64,000 bases of DNA, taken from contig JAECUM010003680.1 of NCBI GenBank assembly GCA_016617855.1, positions 1 through 64,000 on the forward strand. Reading direction: 5' to 3'. The notes under the pieces are model-generated. The model was not told where the DNA came from. It searched no databases and worked only from the letters and a program-made list of their open reading frames with translations. Origin of the DNA: Megalonaias nervosa. Lineage: Eukaryota > Mollusca > Bivalvia > Unionida > Unionidae. A program made the position numbers and the translations under genes. Below, piece by piece: positions 1-9,322 of the stretch (its first letter is position 1; each line of letters starts with the position of its first letter).

Positions 1-1
1 T

Positions 2-380
2 ATGAATTTTATAGAAAATAATGATCAGAATGTTAATAATGACGTAATAAGAAAAAAACTATCTGGTTATAAGCAGTGCGATAAAAAAAAATAAACGTGA
101 TTTTGATATTGATACTGAATTTATTATAAAACTAAAAGCACAACTGAATAATAATTGTGCAAGTTGTAACTGTAATATGTTATGGCAATATTCGAATAAT
201 AATCCAAGACAATTTACCGTAGACAGAATTAATAGTGATCTTGGTCATATACGTGATAATGTGATGCTAACCTGTCTTGAATGCAATCGACGTAGAGGTT
301 CTGGTTATGTAATTGTATGTGGTGGTAATTGTGTGTCTTCAGGGATTACCTGTAATTGTTCACGTACAAATCCACGTTGA
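2..380 (+). pseudogene. HNH endonuclease-like gene, probably frameshifted in a poly-A run
   Basis: The frame open from 51 to 380 encodes a treble-clef HNH nuclease pattern: an early C-x2-C pair (codons near 157-166), then a core with DRIN, GH and DNV, then C-x2-C followed by N and RRR. This is the usual order in HNH/recombination-endonuclease VII-like proteins, which cut DNA with a bound metal. The ATG at 2 opens a different frame that stops at 92-94. The two frames meet at the A run 83-91, so either the gene carries a one-base slip there or the true start is elsewhere. The 3' end overlaps the end of the convergent integrase gene by about 75 bp, so the tail after the last Cys may not be native. 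HNH proteins are accessory in this element class; its role in the element is an inference. Confidence 0.5.
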
Positions 381-1285
381 GGGGCTCTCGAATCTAATCT
401 GTAGATTGGAGGTCTACCAGTAGATCTAACTACACTAATTATTGTATGTGTAGTCACGCTCCAGATAGGATCGGTTGCTCTTTTTTTACCACCTTCAAGT
501 TCGCCAGGTTCGTATAAATATCTTACAGTTACATTACCTAATACTGGTTGAGGTTGATGTCTGTCATTGCTACAGGGTATATATTTTTTTGTAATCGCAT
601 TAGAAGGTTTCATGGAAGTTGAACGAGTAATTTCATTATTTAATGCAGATATCACACTTGGTAACCTCGCAACCCATTCACGAGATCTCTCACCGGATTT
701 AAAGTCGGTAGATATTTCTTTTGCATATTGGTATCCAAATAACCGCTCAGCAAGTGTTCGATTAAATCGTTCAACAATTGCCTGATCTCGATGAATTTCA
801 GTGTGTCCTCGTCTTATTTTAACGTTATGTTTTTTCATCAACGATAATACTGCACCAAGAAATTCTTTGCCAGGATCAACTTGTAATAATTGTGGCCATC
901 GTAGACCACCACGTTGATAAATTCGCTCAAACACAGATGCAACTTCAGATGCTGTCTTTGTTGATAATGGTTCCGCTTCTTTATATCTACTTGCAACGTC
1001 AACGACAGTTAATGCGTATTTGTATGTGCGTGATTGACGTTTACCAATTTTAATGGTATCGTGTGGCAAAAATAAAATATCTGCTTGATGAACCTCATTA
1101 GGGACGCTGACATCAAAATGTGCATATTGAATTTTTTTAGGTGGTGGTAGATAAATTTGCCATATTGCCTGTCGTGCTAACCAAGCTGCAGCAACAGAAC
1201 GTGAAACTTTTGCTGCTTCAGATAATTTGCTAATAGCTGATCTACCTCTCCAATATCCTCTTGGGCTATAATAAATGGATTCCAT
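305..1285 (-). CDS. Polinton-type DDE integrase (rve family)
   Basis: This 326-residue protein resembles retroviral and Polinton integrases, which insert element DNA into the host chromosome. The catalytic triad is visible: D69 (in QADILFL), D137 (in VDPGKEF) and E172 (in IVERFNRTL). The spacing between the last two is 35 residues, the canonical DD35E. An N-terminal helical region (residues 1-45) would be the DNA-binding part. A C-terminal stretch, about 255-320, resembles the small SH3/chromo-like domain of these integrases. No classical HHCC zinc finger is obvious. It is co-oriented with, and begins 16 bp after, the PLA2 gene, so both may be expressed from the same side. The frame is intact and no residue of the triad is missing, so it could be functional. 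Confidence 0.9.
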   Translation of the reverse strand: MESIYYSPRGYWRGRSAISKLSEAAKVSRSVAAAWLARQAIWQIYLPPPKKIQYAHFDVSVPNEVHQADILFLPHDTIKIGKRQSRTYKYALTVVDVASRYKEAEPLSTKTASEVASVFERIYQRGGLRWPQLLQVDPGKEFLGAVLSLMKKHNVKIRRGHTEIHRDQAIVERFNRTLAERLFGYQYAKEISTDFKSGERSREWVARLPSVISALNNEITRSTSMKPSNAITKKYIPCSNDRHQPQPVLGNVTVRYLYEPGELEGGKKRATDPIWSVTTHTIISVVRSTGRPPIYRLDSRAPQRGFVREQLQVIPEDTQLPPHTIT

Positions 1286-1301
1286 TATAATAGTTATATA
1301 A

Positions 1302-1802
1302 TTAATTACCAGCCCCTAACATTATTTTACTTTTCATAGCAGATTTTACTAGAAAAGTAGCTAATTTATCTCTGACAGATTTATTAGGTATAGAATTTAA
1401 TGCATGAATCAATTTTACATCTGCGAGATGCCTTTGTTGTAAATCTTTACTTTTATACGCAAAATCATGAACATGACACGCTTTATCAATCTTATTTACT
1501 GGATGCTCTCCTGGTCTTGGTTGATCTTGATTATCAAGTCGGATATCAAGACGAGTTCCAGGACCGCAATAATTATATCCTGGAATATGTTTCTCATCGG
1601 GGTATTTAGCCCACGGAGTTCCTGGTAATTTTCCTAATAAAGCGGCTATATCTCCACCTGTCTTTGTTTTAACAAATTTGTATTTCTTCGTGCCACATTT
1701 TACACATTTGCCCGTCAGAGCACGTCGTTTATTTTTTGTTGTTATTGTAGTTAATTCAGCAGTGGGTGTAGGAATTTTACACCGAAGACAATATAGACTC
1801 AT
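1302..1802 (-). CDS. Zinc-ribbon + parvovirus-type phospholipase A2 protein (adintovirus-like)
   Basis: I start this gene at the ATG whose A is at 1802 rather than the upstream ATG at 1868, because the protein then begins at the conserved zinc ribbon and does not overlap the divergent ATPase gene. The product is 166 residues. C5-x2-C8 and C33-x2-C36 form a zinc-ribbon-like unit. A parvoviral VP1-type PLA2 core follows, with the calcium-loop motif YCGPGT at 78-83 and the catalytic pair H112-D113 in CHVHDFAY. Such lipases in parvoviruses act on endosomal membranes during entry; in adintovirus-like elements they are thought to be virion-associated. The C-terminus is Lys/Ala-rich. All motif residues are present and the frame is intact. 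Confidence 0.85.
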   Translation of the reverse strand: MSLYCLRCKIPTPTAELTTITTKNKRRALTGKCVKCGTKKYKFVKTKTGGDIAALLGKLPGTPWAKYPDEKHIPGYNYCGPGTRLDIRLDNQDQPRPGEHPVNKIDKACHVHDFAYKSKDLQQRHLADVKLIHALNSIPNKSVRDKLATFLVKSAMKSKIMLGAGN

Positions 1803-1814
1803 ATTATTTATTAT
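1803..1814. promoter_or_regulatory. AT-only divergent intergenic spacer
   Basis: Only 12 bp, all A or T, separate the ATG of the PLA2 gene (minus) from the ATG of the ATPase gene (plus). It contains TATT/TTAT-type sequence. Promoter elements for each gene would have to lie inside the other coding region. This is a structural observation; promoter activity is inferred. Confidence 0.3.
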
Positions 1815-2483
1815 ATGGATATAATTGACTTTTCGGCGACACGAAAACAGGAGCCAGTGAAGCATCATCCAGCATTACTAAATTCGATAAGGATGATTAT
1901 AATAGGTCCATCTGGATCGGGTAAAACACAACTACTATTAAATTTAATAATGCGGTGGTTAAAATGGAGTAAATTGTATTTAGTAGCACCATCCGTAGAT
2001 GATCAACACTGTTACGAAGTACTTAAAGATTTTAATGAAAATGCAAAATTGCTGAATGAAGACGGTGATGATGTTGTTGACTTTATCACCGATATTGATG
2101 AAGCTCCATCTGTAGATGACCTAGATGGATTTATTAATAATTTAGTGGTGTACGATGACGTTATGTTAGACAGACAAACAAATCCAGCTAGAATATTTTC
2201 TCGAGGTAGACATAAAAACACGGACGTGATTTATGTTACACAACGATATACACAAATACCTAAAGTGATCAGAGACAACTGCAATATTTTAGTAATGTTT
2301 AATGGAGTAGATAATTATACTTTACAGAATATTTATTATACTTGGTGTTCAGGGGATATGGATATAATGAAGTTCAAAAACTTTTTTGCTCAAGCACAAG
2401 CTGTTCCGTTTGGATTTATTACAATAAATTTACATGATCCAAGATCCAGATATCGTATAGGTCTAGATAAAATCTTTGGTTAA
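1815..2483 (+). CDS. Polinton genome-packaging ATPase (A32/FtsK-HerA type)
   Basis: This 222-residue protein is a P-loop ATPase of the type that pumps DNA into capsids in Polintons, adintoviruses and nucleocytoplasmic large DNA viruses. Walker A is GPSGSGKT at residues 31-38. A hydrophobic strand ending in YDD (about 110-115) is Walker B. The RGRHKNTDVIYVTQRY region (about 135-150) matches the sensor strand of the A32 family. Length and order fit the family. It is transcribed away from the PLA2 and integrase genes and ends 4 bp before an 18-bp inverted repeat, close to the presumed right end of the element. The frame is intact. Confidence 0.9.
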   Translation: MDIIDFSATRKQEPVKHHPALLNSIRMIIIGPSGSGKTQLLLNLIMRWLKWSKLYLVAPSVDDQHCYEVLKDFNENAKLLNEDGDDVVDFITDIDEAPSVDDLDGFINNLVVYDDVMLDRQTNPARIFSRGRHKNTDVIYVTQRYTQIPKVIRDNCNILVMFNGVDNYTLQNIYYTWCSGDMDIMKFKNFFAQAQAVPFGFITINLHDPRSRYRIGLDKIFG

Positions 2484-2487
2484 TTAC

Positions 2488-2745
2488 AGCAGCAGGCAGG
2501 GTGAATGACAAAAATTGAGTGACCCGCCGAGCAAACTAAACGCATTAACAAAAAAGTCAAAAATAAAATAACAAAAATGAGCTAACCCAAACGATTTATT
2601 ATTCGTTTTTCAAACTATATGGTAATAATAAAAGTTAGGAGGTTCAGTTTAGCGTTATTGACCTTATTTTTCAGCCCCTGTAGGAACCTTTATTTTTGTA
2701 AAATAAGGTCTGTACAAAGTTGTAGGGTTCACCCTGCCTGCTGCT
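2488..2745. repeat. 258-bp unit bounded by an 18-bp perfect inverted repeat
   Basis: AGCAGCAGGCAGGGTGAA at 2488-2505 is exactly reverse-complemented at 2728-2745. Inside, an 11-bp inverted pair (2660-2670 and 2700-2710, GACCTTATTTT type) can form a second hairpin. No target duplication is obvious. It may be the terminal region of the Polinton, a partial terminal-repeat duplication, or an independent MITE that landed next to the ATPase gene. Confidence 0.6.
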
Positions 2746-3182
2746 AGCGGTCTGATTTATGGACGACAGCCTCCACTGTTGATCGTGGACCAACTGTAAA
2801 TTTCAGTAGCTGTTTCAACAGAGTGCTGTTTGTTGCAGTGGATAAGAGCGTACTCAGTAGTGTTGCTTGGTATATTGTGTTGATGATGTATTTCGTTTTG
2901 CTTGACATATTGCTATTTATGTAGCTTAAACGTTAGTGCAGCTATGTACGTTTGAACTGACATTTGAATCTACGGTATTAATATCTTTAATGTTATTTCT
3001 GAAACTTTAGAATAAAAATAATGACAATTCAAGGAAATATCCAGTGCCAGTAATCTAAAATTATTGCCCACGTTACTGTTAGTGATGACATAATCTAGTA
3101 ATTGTGGCGTCATGATATTATTGTGACATATTGGCAACCCCAGGCGTGACGGAAGTTCAAAAATATCCGTATTAATTTCCAG
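2746..3182. other. Flanking DNA, no gene recognised
   Basis: This is host or element-flanking sequence of mixed composition. I see no domain-bearing frame and no clear repeat. It ends in a good polypyrimidine/AG acceptor before 3183. Confidence 0.4.
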
Positions 3183-3274
3183 CATACGACGAAAAACACA
3201 AAGGATGTTCCGATTATTCTTGTTTAAGACGTACGTGGGCAGCAGTGGATAGAGAATTTTTGCAGAAAGATTGG
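3183..3274 (+). other. Candidate coding exon of an unassigned gene
   Basis: A strong acceptor (TTAATTTCCAG ending at 3182) and a strong donor (TGG|GTGAGT at 3275) bound 92 bp that are open in a frame reading YDEKHKGC...RRTWAAVDREF. The YD-x-KH...TW pattern recalls the first part of a MADF (Adf-1-like) domain, but the match is short. No neighbouring exons were found. It could also be a 5' exon of the downstream SGTA gene, or chance. Confidence 0.25.
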
Positions 3275-3630
3275 GTGAGTGCTGAGAACAACTTGTTTAA
3301 CCTTTCCGTTTTAAATGTTACAGTAGGTTAAGCATGTCTGAAAATCAAACAGAACATAATTTAATGTTACTAACATGGGACCCAGTAAGATCAGACGAGC
3401 GGACTTTTCTTGCTTTAATCTTCCCTTACTTAACCGGGTATAGGTCCTTGGATGTATACAGCATATACTCAGTTTAGTTCCATATTCTCGCTTAGAAATT
3501 TGTGTTGAATCTTTGAAACCAGGAGTCTTGGACCCTTATCCTGGTGAAAAGGAGGGTCCAGTTGAGAAAGTCCCCACTCCCCGAGAAAAGGGTGCAAGAG
3601 ATAAAAATGCAAACAAGTTAAAAAGACGGA

Positions 3631-3634
<4 letters not shown>

Positions 3635-3672
<38 letters not shown>
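3635..3672. repeat. (AG)n microsatellite
   Basis: About 19 uninterrupted AG dinucleotides. Confidence 0.95.
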
Positions 3673-3673
<1 letters not shown>

Positions 3674-4092
3674 AGTTCAAATATCATAATTTGTTTTATT
3701 ATTAACTGACCTGATTGAGGTTATGAGTACATTTGTACATTTGCCAGTGCATGTTATTTAGTTCTTTGCATCAAGAAACACATCTTTTAGGTCGGTTAAT
3801 GCAACAACAAATAGCTGATACAAATACAGACTCAAAAATATGGATAATTTCACACATTCGATTAAAGTTTCACTCACCTGCTACCCCCACCCCCATCTGT
3901 AAATTCATGGAATTTATAATGTAATTTCAACACAGTAATTGTTCAATAATTTTGAAATTTGCAGTTGTACATTAAACGATTGAAATATAGAGGAGCTGAT
4001 AGAAAAATTAAATTTATTTTTGCTGTGAGACACATGGATTCAAAGGCATTATATCCTTTTTTGTGTTGAAGAAAACTTCTCAGCTGTTAGAT

Positions 4093-4425
4093 TGCTCTGA
4101 CGGCCTAAGTTGTTAGAGTGTCCACCTTGGATACAGGCGGTCACAGGTTTGAACCCTAGCCGAGTCATACCAAAGACTTATAAAAATGGTAGTAGCGTCT
4201 GCCTCGCTTGGTGCTCAGCATTAAGAGGTTAGTGTTAGGACAGATGGGCTTGGTGTCGAGATAATGTAACTGTGGGACATGATGCTACATGTCTGTGGCA
4301 TGATGCCCCAGTGATAAACATCATTGTAAACTGCTACACTGCAGACATTGTAGTGATATGGCTGAAATTTTTTTAAAGCTACATAAAAAATCCAATTCAT
4401 ACACAGACACACACACACACACTCC
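4093..4425 (+). mobile_element. tRNA-derived SINE, MetaSINE-like, copy 1
   Basis: The tRNA-like head has a degenerate box A and a box B (GGTTTGAACCC, near 4145). A central domain follows with GTCATACCAAAGACTTATAA, CAGCATTAAGAGGTTAG and GGTGTCGAGATAATG. The tail contains AAAGCTACATAAAAAATCC and an (AC)n run. Three further copies in this window share the central domain. The layout resembles the MetaSINE superfamily reported from molluscs and other animals; that name is from memory and not checked. Confidence 0.75.
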
Positions 4426-4840
4426 TCAGCTGTTTTATAAAAATAGCAATGTGAATATTGTCTCTTATTTATGTAATTATTGGTGGATACAATTAAAATC
4501 GAAATATTCAGTATCTCAGAGATGGTTGTAAAGCTACATAAAAAATCCAATTCATACACAGACACACACACACACACTCCTCAGCTGTTTTATAAAAATA
4601 GCAATGTGAATATTGTCTCTTATTTATGTAATTATTGGTGGATACAATTAAAATCGAAATATTCAGTATCTCAGAGATGGTTGTAAAGCTACATAAAAAA
4701 TCCAATTCATACACAGACACACACACACACACTCCTCAGCTGTTTTATAAAAATAGCAATGTGAATATTGTCTCTTATTTATGTAATTATTGGTGGATAC
4801 AATTAAAATCGAAATATTCAGTATCTCAGAGATGGTTGTA
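4376..4840. repeat. Tandem array, 3 x 155 bp, containing a SINE tail
   Basis: Three almost identical 155-bp units start at 4376, 4531 and 4686, each beginning AAGCTACATAAAAAATCC. The first 50 bp of the unit are the 3' tail of the SINE just upstream, with its (AC)n run. The rest is flanking sequence. Near-identity of the units points to recent amplification or to an assembly expansion. Confidence 0.95.
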
Positions 4841-6870
4841 ACGGTCTTGCAATACCATTTCAGTGTAATACTCGTGATTTGTTTTTTATTTGAATGGTAA
4901 AATTCAACTGTGACAATGAAGATGTAATAAAAACCCACCACATTTGTCCCATGATAGATATGATTGACAGTTTAACTAATGTATTAGACTTTGTTGGTAG
5001 TGACAGAAAATTGAATGTATTACCAGTTTTGGTAAATAAGGTCAATTATCCACAATTACGCTGCTCTGCCTTAATGACTGTGATAATCCCAATTACTGTT
5101 AATGACAACCAAGCATGTATGAAGACATGAATGCAGTGGATGTGTACACAATAGTTAAATGGTTAATCTCAACAATATTTCATGCAAATCTGCACAGACT
5201 ATTTATTAATAGGAATTTTACCATGGAGCATGTACATTCATGGGATGTGCTGCTTTAGAAAATGGAGGGTACAGGTCTTGCCTGACAGTTGACTATGGGA
5301 TCATATGTTATTTAAAGCAGAACCCATGAACGCTTATGGTGGCATGAGTCAGTTATTTAAGCATTCCAGGTATCTAGTTGAGTATGATTACCAGTGTTGG
5401 GAATCAGTTGAAATGTTACATTTGATCATTGGTTGTATATGTTAATTACTTTTCATACAAATTCGGCTGACACATGTCCAGATTTTTCTTTGTTGCTGGA
5501 CCTTTCTCTATCATAATGTAAGTAAAACATTTCCACACGTTAGATTGGGCTTTATTCCTGGAGAACATGGGGCTGTAGATCACTTTTTGATATTGTTTGG
5601 CATCTGCCATTTTCATGTGTGTGTGACAATGCAGCTAATAGACACTTTTCATTTACATTGTCTAGTCACACTTATATAACCACAAGTAACCCATTGATGT
5701 AGTGAAAAGTTAATAGACCGCTCATGCCAGCTACATGTAAAACTAAATTGAATAAATCTACTTATTGTATTGATGATCTCTGAAATACACTTGATTCATT
5801 TATTTATGCATTAAAATGGAAGTTCATGGAGGATTCTATCTTCCATTTTATTGGAAAATTGCTTTCACAATTGAGTAATTGGAATTAGACTGCAAGCATC
5901 TAAGTTTCAGTTTTAATTCACAATTTCCATAGGGTTGGAATGTGAATGCCTGGTTTAATTAAAAGAGCAAAAAAGTATTTATTATAGAATTTACAGTTTT
6001 GCTGGTCAGATTTTCTAAAAAAAACCTATCTTTTTGTAAAACAGAAAAGTATCTGTACCCTGTATCATCAATTAACCATGGATGAAGCCCACTCATCTGT
6101 GTAGATTATAGAATTCCACAGCTACACATGCTTGTATAATAGGTAATAGTGTTTCCCTGCTTCTGTCTAGATTGGGGAAAAGGATGATTCTGTTCATGTG
6201 TATTTCAGTGATCCCAAAGATGCAACCCTGTTTCCTACATTAAGATTTCTCTATTATATTTTAGTTTTATCTTGAAAAGGCTCTTATCTATCTTTACCTC
6301 ATTCTGTCTCAAAATCCTGTATAGATTCATTGACTCTCTAAGATAACTATTTCATTGGACATGAGAGTTTTTTGGTTTATATTTCATTCTATAATAAATG
6401 AAAATTTTCTCACATCTTGCAATTCAAAATGGGATTTATCAAAAAAGTATTTTTATATGCCAAACTAATGATTTTGTTCTTGATATATGGTGAAAATGTT
6501 TCTTCATCTGTTTTCACTCATTGTTTTGTAGGTACACAAATGCCATGGCACTCTTCACATTCAGGTTCTAAAGATAAAAGGCCATTTTGACTCCTCCATT
6601 CAAATGATATTTTGTCATTCATAAATAATCCATTAAAAGTCCATGGATTAAATACCTAAGCCCTTCTGTTATATTATAAATTAACTGTTATAATTATGAA
6701 TTTCAAATTTTCTTTTGTTGAAAGCACTTGTTATTTTCTGTCATAACAAGGGAAAGCCTACAAATGATAGCTTAACACCAAATGATTTTTACACAAAAAT
6801 TTAAGCAGTTTTGAGATCATATACATTGAGCAGCATGCTTAGACATAGAAATCATGTTTTCCCTGCCTGA

Positions 6871-6896
6871 TATGTATGTATGTATGTATGTATGTA
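6871..6896. repeat. (TATG)n microsatellite
   Basis: About six tetranucleotide units. Confidence 0.9.
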
Positions 6897-7326
6897 GTAC
6901 CACACATGGTATTTTATTAATATATTAAATGCAGTCAAGGAATGCATCATTTATTGTGAATTATAAAAATATGTCTGTGCCTAACATCACATGAAATAAA
7001 TTGCTTGAAAAAGTTCAACTCAGCCAGTGTTTTTCCCCCATGACTGGTGATTGCACGAATACTCATACATGTAATGAATCTGTTCTTTAAAATAAAAGTG
7101 AGCTAGTGAAAATTTGCAGTCACTTTTCATTGAGCTTAATGAACCCCAAAATATTACTATTGACAAAGCTTGATTTAAATCATGCATTACGTTTTGATCA
7201 ACCATTATAATCAGGTGTTTGGAAAGTGGGTTTCTACAACTGAATATTAAGATGCTTTCAATGATTACCTAGTTATTACAAGCAGTTTAGCAACAGCACT
7301 TTTTTGAGGTTGTACAGTGACAGACA

Positions 7327-7456
7327 TGCAGTTTGTGGTGTTAGGTGGTAATGCCAAAGCTATTACATGCAGTTTGTGGTATTAGGTGGTAATGCCAAAG
7401 CTATTACATGCAGTTGTTGGTATTAGGTGGTAATGCCAAAGCTATTACATGCAGTT
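7327..7456. repeat. 41-bp tandem array, three units
   Basis: Units start at 7327, 7368 and 7409 (TGCAGTTTGTGGT...GCTATTACA) with one or two mismatches each. A partial fourth begins at 7450. Confidence 0.95.
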
Positions 7457-8013
7457 CTAATGTATGCAACTTAGTGCATTGTTATAAGACACAATCACTA
7501 CAGCTCTACTGATAATGTCAATATACAACTATGTATTTTATCTTTATTCATTCAAAGTTATTCAACACTTCATCAATTGCACATTTTTTGAAACATTATA
7601 ATGGGTCTGTTTATACATGTAGTTACTGTTCTCGCAATCATATAAGGACTACACACACACACACATCTTTTTAAAATTAAGTCTTCCTCTCCTTACAAAA
7701 TTTACCTTCTGTGTGAAACTGTTGAAAAAATCACTGCTCAGCTGGGCAGTAAAATATGATAAACTTCATGAAGGACACATTTTTCACCTGAAGTTCATGA
7801 AATCGTTGAGTACAATCATGCATGTAAAACATGAACTTACATGTAGTGTCACTCATGGAGTAAGGAGCAGTGTTGCAGTTTGCTCCAAACGATAGTCTCG
7901 CTCTCTAGCAGAATATAAAAAAATGTTACCAATGTAACTTATTTAGTCATAATGGAAAGTCTCTTCCTGAATAAGAAGCAGTTATTAACAGGTATTTTAT
8001 CATACATGTCTCT

Positions 8014-8173
8014 GATTGCAAACCACATTCTAATTGGACATGGTGCATGCAGTGTTTACAGTACACAAACCTGAATGATGTCACAAAGTCTTAGATTGCA
8101 AACCATATTCTAATTGGACATGGTGGGTGCAGTGTTTACAGTACACAAACCTGAAGGATGTCACAAAGTCTTT
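8014..8173. repeat. 80-bp tandem duplication
   Basis: GATTGCAAACCACATTC... at 8014 repeats at 8094 with a few substitutions; both copies run to TCACAAAGTCTT. Confidence 0.95.
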
Positions 8174-8430
8174 GGACATGGATGACTTGTCAGTAATTGT
8201 TTTGGTACTGTCTATATTTGCCCCAGGTCATATTTGAGCGGAAGCTGTTCCAACTGCAGTATTCAAGCAGAACTAAATCTAGGAGCCTTTCTTATCATAT
8301 ATTTAATCACAAACTACAGAACAAATTGAAAAGTCAGATTTTGTGCAGAATTCTTTCAAACATTTTTTTTTTTATTAGTTCTTTTTTAACTCAGATTTAG
8401 GTATATTTGTGCACTACTACTATTGTTCTT

Positions 8431-8506
8431 ATAGGGTTTAATGCCATTTTTCAGCACAAAGTAGATGGCATTAAACCCTGTAACAGCAACAACAACAACA
8501 ACAACA
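8431..8506. mobile_element. Foldback pair of SINE 3' tails
   Basis: The left half (AGGGTTTAATGCCATTTTTCA) matches the minus-strand tail of the SINE at 23216-23477. The right half (ATGGCATTAAACCCTGTAAC plus a CAA repeat) is the same tail in plus orientation. Together they form a palindrome of about 15 bp per arm with no SINE body between. Confidence 0.65.
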
Positions 8507-8992
8507 CTACTATAACTACCCTACTACTCTAATTTTTGATTTACAGGGATAAACATTACCTTTATTTAGAAGTGTATAGTCTGTTTGCAGTTTTACGTCT
8601 CACTTGGGTATTTGCTGCTTCAGTACCAGTATCGATGATTGTAAATGATATTAATCTGTTATGTGATATCATTGGTATGACATAAGTATATGTTGTCATT
8701 TCTGTATCATCTGGAAATGTGTATTTTTTTGTTCAGTTTTCTTAATGTCAATATAGCTCTTGTAAATAGTACTGAATTTTTTTAATACTGAATCTCGTAA
8801 AATTTAAGAAGAAAATAAAAATGTAAATTTGCTAGGTCATAAAAAGCTTTATGATTCATTATAAAGGTCTCATCTAACAAAATAAAAAGTGCCCTTCCAA
8901 GATCTGAGAATACCTTATCACCACTTCAGCACCCAAATCTATAGATTTAATGCCTGGAATGTCATAAACAGGTGATATGAATATCTTGATTA

Positions 8993-9322
8993 GGTGTGTC
9001 CAACTGGTGGGCAGTATTCGGCCCAGTCCTAAACATTGTGTGGCCTGTGGCCATGTAGGTAGTCCTTTTGAAAATTTGCATTTTATTTAATGCTGATTAT
9101 ATTTTTCCGTATTGCTTTCTGACGATGTTTTATATATCTACCACAGTATTTGGCTATCTCATTTAACTTTATTATTACAACCATGGAATAAGAATGTTAT
9201 TAGTGTCATGCATGAATTGTGTTGGATATTCATATTTTATTATTAAACTGTTCCTGCTCATGGGCCCACAACCTTAAGCACTTTATACGTTTTGGCCCCC
9301 AGCCAAAAGGATTGAACTCTCA
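8993..9322. mobile_element. Possible non-autonomous hAT-like element
   Basis: The left edge reads GTGTCCAACTGGTGGGCAG and then ATTCGGCCC. The right edge reads GGCCCCCAGCCAAAAGGATTGAAC, roughly the reverse complement of the left with mismatches, and GGCC-rich segments lie near both ends. This resembles decayed hAT termini. No transposase and no clear 8-bp duplication is seen. Confidence 0.3.

Larger units (their letters stand above)
1..2745. mobile_element. Maverick/Polinton (adintovirus-like) integrated element, right part only
   Basis: Four adjacent genes typical of Polinton/adintovirus elements occupy this stretch: an HNH-like nuclease, a DDE integrase, a zinc-ribbon/PLA2 protein and a packaging ATPase. 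Elements of this class are usually about 15-20 kb and carry terminal inverted repeats, so most of it (polymerase, protease, capsid genes) must lie left of the window or be lost. The right boundary is placed at the outer copy of an 18-bp inverted repeat (2728-2745), which ends in CT as Polinton termini often do. Without the left end, the terminal repeat and the 6-bp target duplication cannot be confirmed. The integrase, PLA2 and ATPase frames have no internal stops, which suggests a fairly young insertion. Confidence 0.85.

Noticed and set aside
4221..4941. Overlapping frames repeating the same 50-70 residues
   Set aside because: Translation of the 155-bp tandem array and its (AC)n run.
4894..5130. 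78-codon open frame with ordinary composition
   Set aside because: Reads like a possible protein but matches nothing I know and has no flanking exon signals; not enough to call.
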